From: Flavobacteriales bacterium
Lineage (GTDB): Bacteria > Bacteroidota > Bacteroidia > Flavobacteriales > ECT2AJA-044
NCBI GenBank assembly: GCA_021296215.1
Contig: JAGWBA010000014.1
Span: 1-57,144 of the forward strand
DNA: 57,144 bases
Reading direction: 5' to 3'
Shown here: positions 29,845 through 39,286 of the stretch, piece after piece
Layout of the letters: every line of letters starts with the position of its first letter
Position numbering within the stretch: position 1 is the stretch's first letter
Program-made: the position numbers and the translations under genes
The notes under the pieces: generated by a model
What the model saw: the letters and a program-made list of their open reading frames with translations, nothing else
The model's database searches: none
What the model was told of the DNA's origin: nothing

Positions 29845-30066
29845 ATGGCGAAAGAACTAACGCACCCGAACTACAAATGTCCTAAGTGCAATAACCGCAA
29901 GTATACTTCGGAGTCAATAAGCACCACCGGAAGCGGATGGTCACGCATTTTCGACATGCAGAACAAGAAGTTCACCGCTGTCAGTTGTAACTACTGTGGA
30001 TTCACGGAACTCTACAAGGGCAAGCACAGTAATTTGAGCAACATTTTCGACTTTTTCACGAGCTAA
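29845..30066 (+). CDS. Small zinc-ribbon protein (DUF2082-like)
   Basis: 73 residues from the ATG at 29845; the frame extends 4 codons upstream to a TTG that directly follows mutB. Two CxxC pairs, KCPKCNNRK and CNYCGF, should bind one zinc. The stretch TTGSGWSRIFDMQNKKFTAVSC is close to the DUF2082 'nucleic-acid-binding Zn-ribbon' family; its function is not known. It sits between mutB and meaB, and its TAA overlaps the meaB ATG (TAATG), so it is expressed with the mutase genes. Whether it works on the mutase or is a passenger is unclear. Confidence 0.72.
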   Translation: MAKELTHPNYKCPKCNNRKYTSESISTTGSGWSRIFDMQNKKFTAVSCNYCGFTELYKGKHSNLSNIFDFFTS

Positions 30067-31076
30067 TGAGCGGCCGATCAGACCAGCTTCCCAAGCGCAA
30101 ACTACCGAGCAACGAGGCTTTCATTGAAGGCCTCCTCTCGGGCGATCGTACCCTGCTGAGTAGGGCGATAACATTGGTGGAAAGCACCCGTTCGGATCAT
30201 CAGGAAAAAGCCCAATCCATCATCGAAGCCTGTCTCCCCCACTCCGGAAACAGCTTTAGGGTCGGGATCACGGGTGTACCGGGAGTCGGAAAATCGACCT
30301 TTATCGAGGCCCTCGGCAAGAGCCTGATCGACAAGGGGCATCGCCTGGCCGTGTTGGCCATCGACCCGAGTTCGAGCCGCAGTCGAGGAAGTATTCTGGG
30401 CGATAAGACCCGCATGGAAAAACTGAGTACCGACGAGCGGGCATTCATACGACCCAGCGCGGCCGGTAATTCGCTCGGAGGGGTTGCACGTAAAACGCGA
30501 GAGAGCATCATCCTCTGTGAGGCGGCCGGATTCGACATGATCTTCGTAGAGACCGTCGGAGTAGGCCAAAGCGAAACGGCCGTACACAGCATGGTCGATT
30601 TCTTTTTACTGCTGATGCCGGCAGGCGCGGGCGATGAGTTACAAGGGATCAAGCGCGGCATCATGGAAATGGCAGAGGGCATGGTCATCAACAAGGCCGA
30701 CGGCGACAACTTGAGTCACGCGCGAAGGGCACGGGCCGATTATCAGCGCGTTTTGCACCTCTTTTCGGCGCATCCCGGCGGCTGGACCCCCCAAGTGCGG
30801 CATTGTAGCTCATTGACCGGTGATGGAATCGAAGAGTTCTGGAACGAGGTCGTAATGGAATATCAGAAGTCGTGCAGCGAAAATGGCTATTTGCGCCTAC
30901 GGCGCGATGAACAAGCCGGGTACTGGTTTCGCGAACATCTCGAAGATCGACTCCACCGAACGTTCTACGAGCATCCGGCCGTTAAGGCCGAAATCGGAAT
31001 TATGGAGAAAAAGGTACTCGACTCCGAACTGAGTCCGTTCAAAGCGGCAGAACTACTCTTCGCCTTGGTCCAATGA
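30066..31076 (+). CDS. meaB: Methylmalonyl-CoA mutase-associated GTPase MeaB
   Basis: 336 residues, G3E-type P-loop GTPase that loads and protects adenosylcobalamin in methylmalonyl-CoA mutase. Walker A is GITGVPGVGKST (67-78); downstream are VLAIDPSSSRSRGSILGDKTRM, RPSAAGNSLGGVARKTRE, the Mg-site VETVGVGQSE, LMPAGAGDELQGIKRGIMEMA and the base-specific NKADGDN motif. The C-terminal helical arm for dimerisation is present. Its 3' end overlaps by 24 bases the convergent gene at 31053. Operon context with mutA and mutB confirms the assignment over ArgK homologs. Confidence 0.95.
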   Translation: MSGRSDQLPKRKLPSNEAFIEGLLSGDRTLLSRAITLVESTRSDHQEKAQSIIEACLPHSGNSFRVGITGVPGVGKSTFIEALGKSLIDKGHRLAVLAIDPSSSRSRGSILGDKTRMEKLSTDERAFIRPSAAGNSLGGVARKTRESIILCEAAGFDMIFVETVGVGQSETAVHSMVDFFLLLMPAGAGDELQGIKRGIMEMAEGMVINKADGDNLSHARRARADYQRVLHLFSAHPGGWTPQVRHCSSLTGDGIEEFWNEVVMEYQKSCSENGYLRLRRDEQAGYWFREHLEDRLHRTFYEHPAVKAEIGIMEKKVLDSELSPFKAAELLFALVQ

Positions 31077-31499
31077 CCGATTCTCGAGAACGAGGTCCAC
31101 AAAGAGCTTTTGATCTTCGACGAACGCCTGCTGCCACTCGAGCACATCGTCCGCTGTAATGCAGCCCGATCGCAAGTGGCTCGATAAAACGACATCGCCT
31201 TCCTTATCGATATACGACTTTGAAAAGCGCACTTCGTTCCAGCGGTGAATGAGCGCATCGCTGCATGCACCCTCCATCCCCCAGGCCAACATGAGGTCGC
31301 CCCCGAGGTCGTTGTACAAGTTCACGGCCACTTTGCCGTAGTATAAAATGAAACGCCCCTCCTCTACTTCAACGATCGAATCGGTTCCCGTACTCGCAAA
31401 GAGCCGCTGAAGCTCACGGTCGCTGAAACTCTCGACGTACTGAGCCGAAGCGATCGAACCAATGAAGAATGTAATGATGATGAGTAAGGTTCGTTTCAT
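31053..31499 (-). CDS. Exported YbjN-like protein
   Basis: 148 residues with a signal peptide (MKRTLLIIITFFIGSIASAQ). The mature part resembles the YbjN fold (type III secretion chaperone-like): FILYYGKVAVNLYNDLGGDLML, RWNEVRFSKSYIDKEGDVVLSSHL, GCITADDVLEWQQAF. Intracellular YbjN proteins affect stress and motility in enterobacteria; an exported version has no assigned job. It is convergent with meaB and shares its last 24 bases with it. Upstream, 176 bases (31500-31675) are AT-rich and include two minus-strand matches to TAnnTTTG, at 31622-31629 and 31662-31669. Confidence 0.6.
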   Translation of the reverse strand: MKRTLLIIITFFIGSIASAQYVESFSDRELQRLFASTGTDSIVEVEEGRFILYYGKVAVNLYNDLGGDLMLAWGMEGACSDALIHRWNEVRFSKSYIDKEGDVVLSSHLRSGCITADDVLEWQQAFVEDQKLFVDLVLENRSLDQGEE

Positions 31500-31675
31500 G
31501 AGAGTTCTTATATTCTTAGTTTTTTGGTTCTTCGTTTCATCAGACCGCGAGTATTAATCTCACATATTCTCAAACCCTATTAGATTTAACAGGGCTCGTT
31601 AAATTATTACTTGACTTAGGTCAAATTTACTCAGGCAAAGCCCGAATTCACTTTGCACCGGCAAAAGTAAATTCG

Positions 31676-32197
31676 TTATAATTCCGCGCCTACTTCGTTC
31701 TTAATGAACTCCAGGGCTCGATCGCTGGGACTCCGTTCTTTGGCCGTCAGGATCTGAAGCACCAATTCCCGAAGATCCTCGGCCGACGCATCCGGATTGA
31801 GGTTTTTTGCGGCTTGATTGATCAAATTCACCGTCGCATCCTTGGCGCCTTTGATCATGCTCCAAGCGTCGTTGCTCACATAAATTTGTTGAGAGAGATT
31901 GTACTCGTACTCTGTTCTTATGGTCTGCAACAAGATCGCCTGATACCCCGAAACGTTCATCCGATTGGTCTTGATCCGAACCATGAGGTTCGCCGGTTGA
32001 ATACGCTCCAAAAACAGGGCCAAACGTTCATAGGCTTGCAAACGAATGGGCAAACTGTTGCGTCGGCTATCGAGTTTGACCTCGTACATGCGACGTTTTT
32101 CTTCGTTCCCCATGAACATGCTCAACATGATGTAGGTGATAATGAGCACAATGATAGCGGGCAAAATGTACCGGATGACTTCGAGTCCGACTTCCAT
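31676..32197 (-). CDS. Conserved hypothetical membrane protein
   Basis: 173 residues from the ATG at 32197; the longer frame begins at a TTG (32221) lying inside the TAGGTTTG promoter box, so I reject it. One N-terminal membrane helix (IRYILPAIIVLIITYIMLSMF) is followed by a soluble helical tail: NEEKRRMYEVKLDSRRNSLPIRLQAYERLALFLERI, then TIRTEYEYNLSQQIYVSNDAW. The 'LRLQAYERL' and 'EYEYNLSQQIYVS' blocks recur in a conserved Bacteroidota protein family that I know only as hypothetical. No catalytic motif is visible. It is divergent from the aminotransferase operon. Confidence 0.72.
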   Translation of the reverse strand: MEVGLEVIRYILPAIIVLIITYIMLSMFMGNEEKRRMYEVKLDSRRNSLPIRLQAYERLALFLERIQPANLMVRIKTNRMNVSGYQAILLQTIRTEYEYNLSQQIYVSNDAWSMIKGAKDATVNLINQAAKNLNPDASAEDLRELVLQILTAKERSPSDRALEFIKNEVGAEL

Positions 32198-32218
32198 AAT
32201 TTCAGAGTTAGGGGTTAA

Positions 32219-32226
32219 CAAACCTA
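32219..32226 (-). promoter_or_regulatory. -7 box (TAGGTTTG) of hypothetical membrane gene
   Basis: The minus strand reads TAGGTTTG. Its position fixes the likely start of the downstream gene at 32197 (about 22 bases away). Confidence 0.5.
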
Positions 32227-32248
32227 CACAATAGAACGCAACTATTTC

Positions 32249-32256
32249 TATCTTTG
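32249..32256 (+). promoter_or_regulatory. Aminotransferase promoter -7 box (TATCTTTG)
   Basis: TATCTTTG ends 24 bases before the ATG at 32281. It is only 22 bases from the opposite-strand box at 32219-32226, so the two divergent promoters overlap in their upstream elements. Confidence 0.6.
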
Positions 32257-32280
32257 GTTTCCTTCAAATCCTAGTATTTC

Positions 32281-33480
32281 ATGAGCCATCCGATATCAGA
32301 CCGATTAAACCGACTAAGCGAATCGCAAACCATCGCCATGGCGCGCAAGTCGAGGGAATTGCGCAGTTGTGGTATCGATGTGATCAGTTTGAGTCTGGGA
32401 GAACCGGATTTCAACACACCCGATTTCATCAAAGAAGCCGCCAAGAAGGCCATCGACGATAACTTTTCGTCCTACACCGCCGTAGCCGGCTATCAAGAAC
32501 TTCGCGAAGCCATTTGCCTCAAACTAAAACGCGACAATGGGCTGGATTATACACCCGACCAAATCGTCACCAGCACGGGAGCTAAGCAGAGCTTGGCCAA
32601 TGTGCTGCTTGCACTCATTGATCCAGGTGATGAAGTACTGCTTTTGGCACCGTATTGGGTGAGCTACAAGGAGATGGTGAAGCTCGCCGAAGGAACTCCG
32701 GTTGAAGTACTCGCAGGAGTTGAGCAGGAATACAAGGTGAGCGCAGAGCAAATTGATACGGCTATAACCCCCAAGACCAAAATGGTCATGTTCAATTCAC
32801 CCAGTAATCCGACCGGATCGGTTTATTCGAAAAAAGAGGTAGACGCCATTGTCAAGGTCTTCGAAAAGCATCCGCACGTGTACATCATGAGCGATGAAAT
32901 CTACGAACACATCAACTTCACCGAAGAAGGTCAAGTGAGTTTGGCAGCATACCCGAGCATTTACGATCGCGTGATCACGGTAAATGGATTATCGAAGGGA
33001 TTCGCCATGACCGGATGGCGCTTTGGATACATTGCCGCGGCCAAATGGATCGCTGAAGCCTGCGATAAAATGCAAGGTCAGATGACCAGCGCAACCTGCT
33101 CCATTACGCAAAAAGCTGCTGAGACGGCCATGCGTGCCGACGCTTCAGTAACTCATGAAATGCGCGATGCCTTCAAGGCACGGCGCGATAAAATGATACC
33201 GCCCTTCAACGAGATCCCCGGTTTCAAAACGCCCGTCCCCAAAGGAGCCTTTTACTTTTTCCCCGATGTTCGAGGAGTGTTCGGCAAAAGAAAAGGCGAC
33301 CGAGTCATAGAAGACGCCAATGGCCTGAGTATGTACCTGCTCGACGAAGCACATGTAGCAACCGTACCGGGCGAGGCTTTTGGTGCTCCGGGATGTTTGC
33401 GACTGAGCTACGCGGCGGCCGAAGACGTTTTGATCGAGGCCATTCAACGCATCAAAAAGGCCATCGAAGAGCTATCCTAA
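32281..33480 (+). CDS. aspC: Pyridoxal-phosphate aspartate aminotransferase, class I
   Basis: 399 residues, subgroup I-beta aspartate aminotransferase (the Bacillus/Thermus type). SLGEPDFNTPDFI is the substrate-binding start, MFNSPSNPTGSVY holds the PLP-contacting Asn, MSDEIYEHI follows, and the Schiff-base Lys is at about residue 239 in NGLSKGFAMTGWRFGYIA. PGEAFGAPGCLRLSYA carries the Arg that binds the substrate carboxylate. It converts aspartate and 2-oxoglutarate to oxaloacetate and glutamate; some relatives also take prephenate. Its stop overlaps the next start (TAATG), making an operon with the heptose kinase and the potassium channel gene. Confidence 0.9.
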   Translation: MSHPISDRLNRLSESQTIAMARKSRELRSCGIDVISLSLGEPDFNTPDFIKEAAKKAIDDNFSSYTAVAGYQELREAICLKLKRDNGLDYTPDQIVTSTGAKQSLANVLLALIDPGDEVLLLAPYWVSYKEMVKLAEGTPVEVLAGVEQEYKVSAEQIDTAITPKTKMVMFNSPSNPTGSVYSKKEVDAIVKVFEKHPHVYIMSDEIYEHINFTEEGQVSLAAYPSIYDRVITVNGLSKGFAMTGWRFGYIAAAKWIAEACDKMQGQMTSATCSITQKAAETAMRADASVTHEMRDAFKARRDKMIPPFNEIPGFKTPVPKGAFYFFPDVRGVFGKRKGDRVIEDANGLSMYLLDEAHVATVPGEAFGAPGCLRLSYAAAEDVLIEAIQRIKKAIEELS

Positions 33481-34475
33481 TGACGGAGAAGCAAATAAAA
33501 AACATTATAAAAGGCTTTAAGAACCAAAACGTGCTCGTGATCGGCGATGCCATGATCGATTCTTACATGTGGGGACACATCGAGCGCATGTCGCCCGAGG
33601 CCCCCGTTCCTGTGGTGTCTGTCGATTCGCGCGAAGAGTGCCTCGGGGGAGCTGCGAATGTGGCTCTCAATGTACAATCGCTCGGTGCCACTCCCTTTTT
33701 GTGCAGCGTGGTTGGTGAGGACATTCGAGGCGATCTCTTTGTCCAACTGATGCAGCAACGAGGGCTGAATACGGAAGGAATCGTACCGCTGAACGATCGC
33801 CCGACCACGGTAAAGACCCGCATCATCAGCGGCGATCAGCACGTTCTTCGGGTCGATCAGGAGAGCACCGAAGACGTTCCCGTAAGCCTGGTACTCAAAC
33901 GCATTCAAAAGATCTTTAAGCAGCACGATATCCAAGTCATGATCTTCGAAGACTACAACAAGGGACTCCTGACACCGGACCTCATCAATGCGGTGGTCGA
34001 ACTGGCACACCAACATCAAATACCGGTGGCCGTGGATCCCAAAAAGAACAATTATTGGGCCTATAAAAACGTCGATCTGTTCAAGCCCAATTGGAAGGAG
34101 TTGATCGAAGGACTCGAAGATGCGCATCCGGCCGCAGCGGCAGCGCAGGCCGAAATCAGAAAAAAAACCATTTCAGAAACGCGTATGCGCCTCTCGGCGC
34201 GATGTGTTCTGTGCACCCTTTCCGAACACGGCGTTCACATTCAGAACGATAGCGAAGATTTGCACTTTCCGGTGTACAAACGCAAGATCGTGGATGTTTC
34301 CGGGGCCGGCGATTCGGTCATCAGTACAGCGGCTCTCGTGTACGCTCAAGGGGTCGGAATCCGCGATGTCGCCCGATTTGCTAACTTAGCGGGTGGACTC
34401 GTTTGTGAGCACGTGGGCGTGGTGCCCATCGATCGTTCGGAACTGCGCGAAGAAGCACTTCGACACCTTACCTGA
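33480..34475 (+). CDS. rfaE1: D-glycero-beta-D-manno-heptose 7-phosphate kinase (PfkB family, RfaE1-like)
   Basis: 331 residues from the ATG at 33480, which shares its A with the previous TAA (the frame extends 29 codons into the aminotransferase gene). PfkB/ribokinase fold: VLVIGDAMIDSYMWG, RMSPEAPVPVV, LGGAANVALNVQSLGA, then TVKTRIISGDQHVLRVDQE and the catalytic DVSGAGDSVIS near the C terminus. These are the marks of the kinase half of HldE (RfaE1), which makes heptose-1,7-bisphosphate for ADP-heptose. No cytidylyltransferase half is fused, so the adenylyltransferase must be separate. The ADP-heptose would feed lipopolysaccharide. Confidence 0.85.
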   Translation: MTEKQIKNIIKGFKNQNVLVIGDAMIDSYMWGHIERMSPEAPVPVVSVDSREECLGGAANVALNVQSLGATPFLCSVVGEDIRGDLFVQLMQQRGLNTEGIVPLNDRPTTVKTRIISGDQHVLRVDQESTEDVPVSLVLKRIQKIFKQHDIQVMIFEDYNKGLLTPDLINAVVELAHQHQIPVAVDPKKNNYWAYKNVDLFKPNWKELIEGLEDAHPAAAAAQAEIRKKTISETRMRLSARCVLCTLSEHGVHIQNDSEDLHFPVYKRKIVDVSGAGDSVISTAALVYAQGVGIRDVARFANLAGGLVCEHVGVVPIDRSELREEALRHLT

Positions 34476-34481
34476 GACGCT

Positions 34482-36293
34482 ATGTCATTAAGATCTTTCC
34501 GAGAGCGCGTCAATATTTTTCTTTTCGACAGCAGGGAACAAGTGCTGGGGGCACTGAGCTACGTCAGTTTGGCCGTTTCAATTTTCGCTATCGGCGTACT
34601 CGTTTACTATTTTGGGTACCCGCAAGATGACTCGTCCCGATCGTTCGTGGTGATGGTCATCCGAGGCAGTTTCGGGTTTTACTTTGTCAAGTACCTCCTC
34701 GGATTCATCTACAGTTTTCAGCCGAGCGATTACCTGCGTGAAACGTGGTTCGAAGGGGTACTCATGGCCTTGATCTTCATAAACTCCATTTCGCTCTTCG
34801 CCTTCGATTTTCAGCTCGTTCGGTGGATCGGAACGGAAGTCGGCTTCGAAAATCTTACCAGTTTTTACGTGCTGTTCATTCAGGTCTATTTCCTGTTCAT
34901 CGTTGGCATCGAACTTACCAAAGCCACTACGGTTTTTAACGCCATTCGGCTTCGTCCGCCCACCATGCTGCTCATGAGCTTTTTGGTGTTGATCACTTTG
35001 GGCTGCGCTATATTGAGCCTCCCCGAAATGAATGTCACCGGAAAATCCATGCCTTTTATCGATGCGCTCTTTACATCCATTAGCGCGAGTTGCGTTACGG
35101 GGCTGATCGTCGTTGATACTGCGACTTTTTTTACCACCAAAGGTCAAATCATCATCATGTTCTTGATACAGCTGGGCGGACTGAACATCATTTCCTTTGC
35201 CACCTTCATCGCCCTCTTTTCAAGAAAGGGCATCGGACTTCGCCACCGGAGTATGTTCCAAGATTCGGTGTCCGCGGACGGGCTCACGGAAGGACGTGGA
35301 TTACTTAGGCAGATCTTTCTCTTCAGTTTTACGGCAGAACTCGTTGGTAGCTTTTTGATCTTTATGTTGTGGAGCCCAAAAATGGAATTCACCCATTTTG
35401 GCGATCGATTCTTTTATAGCGTTTTCCATTCAATTTCAGCATTCAATAATGCCGGATTCAGCCTCATGTCAAATGGCTTGTACGAAGAAATGGTGCGGAA
35501 CGGATATTTACTGCACATCGTAATTGCCATTCTCGTGTTTTTCGGTGGACTCGGATTTCCCGTCATTCGCGACATTTGGGGCCTGCGACGTATGCAGGAA
35601 AGAGTACGGCAGCCCTGGAAAACCTATTCCATTGCCACAAAGATCGCCATTTACAGCTCTATTGCATTGATCGCAGTCGGAGCGGTGGGTTTCTTTATTC
35701 TCGAAAGAAATGGCACCCTCGAGGCGATGAATTTCGGCGAACGCGTCATCTCGTCGGTATTTCAAAGTGTGACTACTCGTACTGCAGGTTTTAATACCGT
35801 AGACATAGGACAACTCGCCGTTCCAACGCTGATCCTATTCATTTTCTTGATGTTCATTGGGGCGTCGAGCGGATCTACCGGTGGAGGTATCAAAACCTCC
35901 ACTTTTGCTGCGATATTCTTGGCGGCATGGGCCACGATCCGCGGTAAAAAGAACGTAGATGTATTCAAACACACCATTCATCAGGAAACCTTGAGCAAGG
36001 CATATTCCATATTCCTATTTTCGGCAACGTTCGTATTCCTGTGCGTTTTCGCGTTGTCGATAGCCGAACCCGACCACAGTATCTTAGCTTTGGTCTTTGA
36101 AGAGGTGAGCGCATTTGCCACGGTTGGACTCTCAACCGGGTTAACAGCGGACCTCGGCACGGCCGGTAAAGCAATCGTAATGATCTCTATGTTCGTCGGA
36201 AGGGTCGGTACCTTGACCTTGGCTTTTGCCTTGAGTTCCCGCGTGGGTTCAACTGAATACAAATACCCTAATGCCAATTTGATCGTCGGATAA
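34482..36293 (+). CDS. TrkH/KtrB-type potassium uptake channel subunit
   Basis: 603-residue integral membrane protein. An N-terminal segment with several extra helices (residues 1-150) precedes the TrkH/Ktr core of four M1-P-M2 repeats. The four selectivity-filter loops are visible: SASCVTGL, SAFNNAGFS, VTTRTAGFNTVD and SAFATVGLST, each with the key Gly. SSGSTGGGIKTSTFA is the conserved M2/loop. The partner TrkA/KtrA (RCK) gene is not beside it in this window. The gene follows the heptose kinase by 6 bases and its TAA overlaps the ATG of the broken permease (TAATG). KtrB and TrkH cannot be separated from sequence inspection alone. Confidence 0.88.
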   Translation: MSLRSFRERVNIFLFDSREQVLGALSYVSLAVSIFAIGVLVYYFGYPQDDSSRSFVVMVIRGSFGFYFVKYLLGFIYSFQPSDYLRETWFEGVLMALIFINSISLFAFDFQLVRWIGTEVGFENLTSFYVLFIQVYFLFIVGIELTKATTVFNAIRLRPPTMLLMSFLVLITLGCAILSLPEMNVTGKSMPFIDALFTSISASCVTGLIVVDTATFFTTKGQIIIMFLIQLGGLNIISFATFIALFSRKGIGLRHRSMFQDSVSADGLTEGRGLLRQIFLFSFTAELVGSFLIFMLWSPKMEFTHFGDRFFYSVFHSISAFNNAGFSLMSNGLYEEMVRNGYLLHIVIAILVFFGGLGFPVIRDIWGLRRMQERVRQPWKTYSIATKIAIYSSIALIAVGAVGFFILERNGTLEAMNFGERVISSVFQSVTTRTAGFNTVDIGQLAVPTLILFIFLMFIGASSGSTGGGIKTSTFAAIFLAAWATIRGKKNVDVFKHTIHQETLSKAYSIFLFSATFVFLCVFALSIAEPDHSILALVFEEVSAFATVGLSTGLTADLGTAGKAIVMISMFVGRVGTLTLAFALSSRVGSTEYKYPNANLIVG

Positions 36294-38505
36294 TGAGTAA
36301 CTCGCTCCGCACAACAGGAAGCTTGGAACCCTACCCGTTTTTTTAACGGCGATATCGACGATTCTCGGAGCCATCCTATTCCTGAGGTTCGGCTATGCCG
36401 TAGGTCATACAGGTTTCATCGGGACCATTGCGATCATCGTGATCGGACATATCGTAACCCTCCCTACCGCTTTGGCCGTTGCCGAGACAGCCACCAACAT
36501 CAAGGTCGAAGGTGGCGGTGCGTACTATATCATTAGTCGAAGCTTCGGACTCAATATCGGTGCCGCGATCGGAATCGCTTTATTTTTGAGTCAGGCCATT
36601 AGCGTTGCTTTTTACGTAATTGCCTTCGTAGAATCACTAGAGCCCCTCGCGAATTTCCTATCGCAGGAATACGGCAATACGTGGTGGATCGAAATCATGC
36701 ACAACAAGTCGGCCCTCGGATTTGCCAGTATGACACTTCCGACCTTGTTGATGCTGACCAAAGGCGCGAATATCGGTATCAAAGCCCTGTATATCGCGGT
36801 TGCTGTATTGTTTACTTCATTGGTGATGTTCTTTGCCGGTACTACCGATATGCCCTTCGAAGAAGTCGATTTCCTGGCCAAAACTGATAATCCGAACGCG
36901 TTCTTTTACGTATTCACCATCATTTTCCCTGCATTTACGGGGATTGCGGCCGGGCTCGGCCTTTCGGGAGATCTAAAGGATCCCAAGAAAGCCATTCCAA
37001 AAGGAACGCTTTGGGCAACATTCGTAGGAATTGCGATCTACATCGCCGTTGCCTTCAAACTGGTGATTTCCGTACCGCTAGATGACTTGGCGAACGATCA
37101 ACTCATTATGTCGCAAATTGCCATATGGGGACCGATAATACCGATCGGACTGGCTTGTGCGGCTATATCCTCGGCTTTAGGGTCGATCATGGTAGCACCG
37201 CGAACTCTTCAGGCCTTGGGCTTGGATGGAATTTTCCCCGGAAACAGGGCCAATCGCTGGACCGCCAAAGGAAAAAAGAAGGATAACGAGCCCATCAACG
37301 GCAGCATCATTACCTGCCTGATCGCCTTTATATTTGTGAGCGTGGGCGATATAAATTTCGTGGCCGAGGTGATCTCTATGTTCTTTATGGTGACCTACGG
37401 GGCCATCAGCTTTCTCGAGCTTCTTCTCCTTGGTAAACGTTCTTCTCTTTGACATAATCTTCTAAATTTAAGTCTCCTAAACTGTTTTAGACATGTTCAA
37501 AATGAATGCCCCATATGCCTTATTGTCTCTAGCGCTTATGGGCGTCATTTACCTCTATATATCGAGGTACAACAGCACCCGGGGGGGCTTGTGAAGTTGT
37601 TTCGCGGAGTAATCTTTCAGTGGAGTAGAGGGCTCCGGGTCTACGTTCAAAAAAAGGACTACAACAATCCCGATGCCTACTGGCGACCCATCGCTGTGGT
37701 GATCTCAGATCAAACCTTTGAAAGACGCGATGCCTTTGACCTCCTGCGTTGGTGGTCCTTGAAATACGGATTCGGAACCTATATCCACTATGTCAAGGGG
37801 TATTTGTCGGCGGAAACTCACCAAAAGACTCAAGAGGTCATGAGAAAACTCCTTCATTTGGCCGAAGGAAATAAAAGTAGGGTAGTCATGGACACCATCG
37901 TAAGTCCGAGCTACACCAGTGCCCTAGCCCAGGTAATCCAGCTCAACGGAATTTCAGGTAAAGGCCACAACCTCATCCTCTTTGAATTTCCGCGAAATAA
38001 TGAAGAGCAGGTAAACCAGATCGTGAACAACTACGGCATGCTCAAGGCCACCGAGTTCGATGTGGCACTACTGGCAACGAATTATAGAGGCTTCGGAAGC
38101 CGGAAGAAGATCCACCTGTGGGCCGGGTTCCGGGATTACGACAACGCTACGCTTATGATTCTGTTGGCGTACATCACTTTGGGGCACCCCGATTGGAAAG
38201 ATGGCGAAATAGAGATCTACACCCTATACGAACCGGGCAAACGGAACGAAACGGCCGAGCACCTCCAGAATAACATTCGCGAAGGTCAATTACCGGTATC
38301 GCCTTCGAACGTTCGACTCATTGAAAAAGACAGCGATCGCCCGGTGAAGGATTTCATCAATGAGCACTCGGCCAAAGCCGATTTGACCATGATCGGATAC
38401 CAAAGCAGGCACCTCATGAACCTCGGCACACAGGTGTTCGACGGATACGATGACCTCGGAAACATCCTGTTCGTGAACAGTTTGCTAGAGAAAGACCTTG
38501 AATAG
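36293..38505 (+). pseudogene. Frameshifted cation-chloride/amino-acid permease (NKCC-like APC family)
   Basis: About 735 codons of one original gene. ATG 36293 reads MSNSLRTTG... and stops at TAA after 17 codons, but another frame reads NRKLGTLPVFLTAISTILGA, the family N terminus, implying one lost base before about 36330. The main frame continues through GNILFLRFGYAVGHTGFIG-like helices, VEGGGAYYIISRSFGLNIGAAIG, FPAFTGIAAGLGLSGDLKDP and ISMFFMVTYGAISFLEL, and stops at 37452. The segment MFKMNAPYALLSLALMGVIY (37494 on) is in a shifted frame that returns to the first one at the G7 run (37581-37587); the rest, KLFRGVIFQWSRGLRVYVQKKD to 38505, is a soluble C-terminal domain. At least three indels make it non-functional. 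A GTG at 37591 could give a 304-residue fragment. Confidence 0.78.
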
Positions 38506-38525
38506 TTCGTACTTTGCACGCGAAA

Positions 38526-39260
38526 ATGGAGAAGCTCGAACAAGTAACACCGTACGGAGCCACCGACAAGTCGAAAAAGGAGCAAGTCGCCGAGATGTTC
38601 AACAACATTTCCAAGCGGTACGATTTCCTGAATCACTTTTTGTCGTTGGGCATCGACAAAGGCTGGCGACGCAATGTCGTAAAGCTCGCAAAAGCCGAGC
38701 AACCTGAACGTATTCTGGACCTTGCGACCGGAACGGCCGACCAGGTCATTGCCCTGCGCGCGACTCAACCCACAGAGATCGTGGGAATGGACATCTCGGA
38801 AGGAATGCTGGCACAGGGCCGAGCAAAGGTGGCCAAGAAAGGCCTCGAAGAACTCATTACCTTGAGCTTGGGCGATTCAGAGAATCTACCTTTCGACGAC
38901 GATCACTTTGATGTACTCACCGTGAGTTTCGGCGTGCGCAACTACGAAAACCTGGAAAAAGGACTGGCCGAAATGCTTCGAGTCACCAAACCGGGTGGCA
39001 AGGTCATCATTCTGGAGTTTAGCCAACCCGAAAAGTTCCCCATGAAGCAGCTGTTCGGCTTTTACAGCAAACGCATACTTCCGGCCGTAGGCCGCATTGT
39101 CAGTAAAGATTCGCGCGCGTACACTTACTTGCCCGACTCGGTCGAGGCATTTCCGTACGGCACCGACTTCACCGATGTACTAGATCGCCTCGGCTACCGC
39201 GAAACATCGGTATGGCCACAAACCTTCGGGATCGCGAGTATTTACACAGGCACAAAATAA
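38526..39260 (+). CDS. ubiE: Demethylmenaquinone methyltransferase
   Basis: 244 residues from the ATG at 38526 (the frame starts 4 codons earlier at a TTG). SAM-dependent methyltransferase of the UbiE/MenG family: KSKKEQVAEMFNNISKRYDFLNHFLSLGID is the family start, LDLATGTADQ is motif I for SAM, and VSFGVRNYENLEKGLAEMLRV with PGGKVIILEFSQP completes it. It methylates demethylmenaquinone in the last step of menaquinone synthesis, the quinone expected to accept electrons from Na+-NQR in this group. The next gene is porT, as in other flavobacteria. A GTACTTTG sequence just before the start is one base off the -7 consensus. Confidence 0.94.
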   Translation: MEKLEQVTPYGATDKSKKEQVAEMFNNISKRYDFLNHFLSLGIDKGWRRNVVKLAKAEQPERILDLATGTADQVIALRATQPTEIVGMDISEGMLAQGRAKVAKKGLEELITLSLGDSENLPFDDDHFDVLTVSFGVRNYENLEKGLAEMLRVTKPGGKVIILEFSQPEKFPMKQLFGFYSKRILPAVGRIVSKDSRAYTYLPDSVEAFPYGTDFTDVLDRLGYRETSVWPQTFGIASIYTGTK

Positions 39261-39286
39261 AAGAGAAAAATAGGTCGTTGACCCAC

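Noticed and set aside
37575-37600. Programmed frameshift at the G7 run in the permease gene
   Set aside because: No slippery-site stimulator is visible, and two other indels and a degraded segment nearby point to decay.
37591-38505. Separate 304-residue protein from GTG 37591
   Set aside because: It is the C-terminal domain of the same permease as the frame before it, with no promoter of its own, so it is treated as part of the pseudogene.
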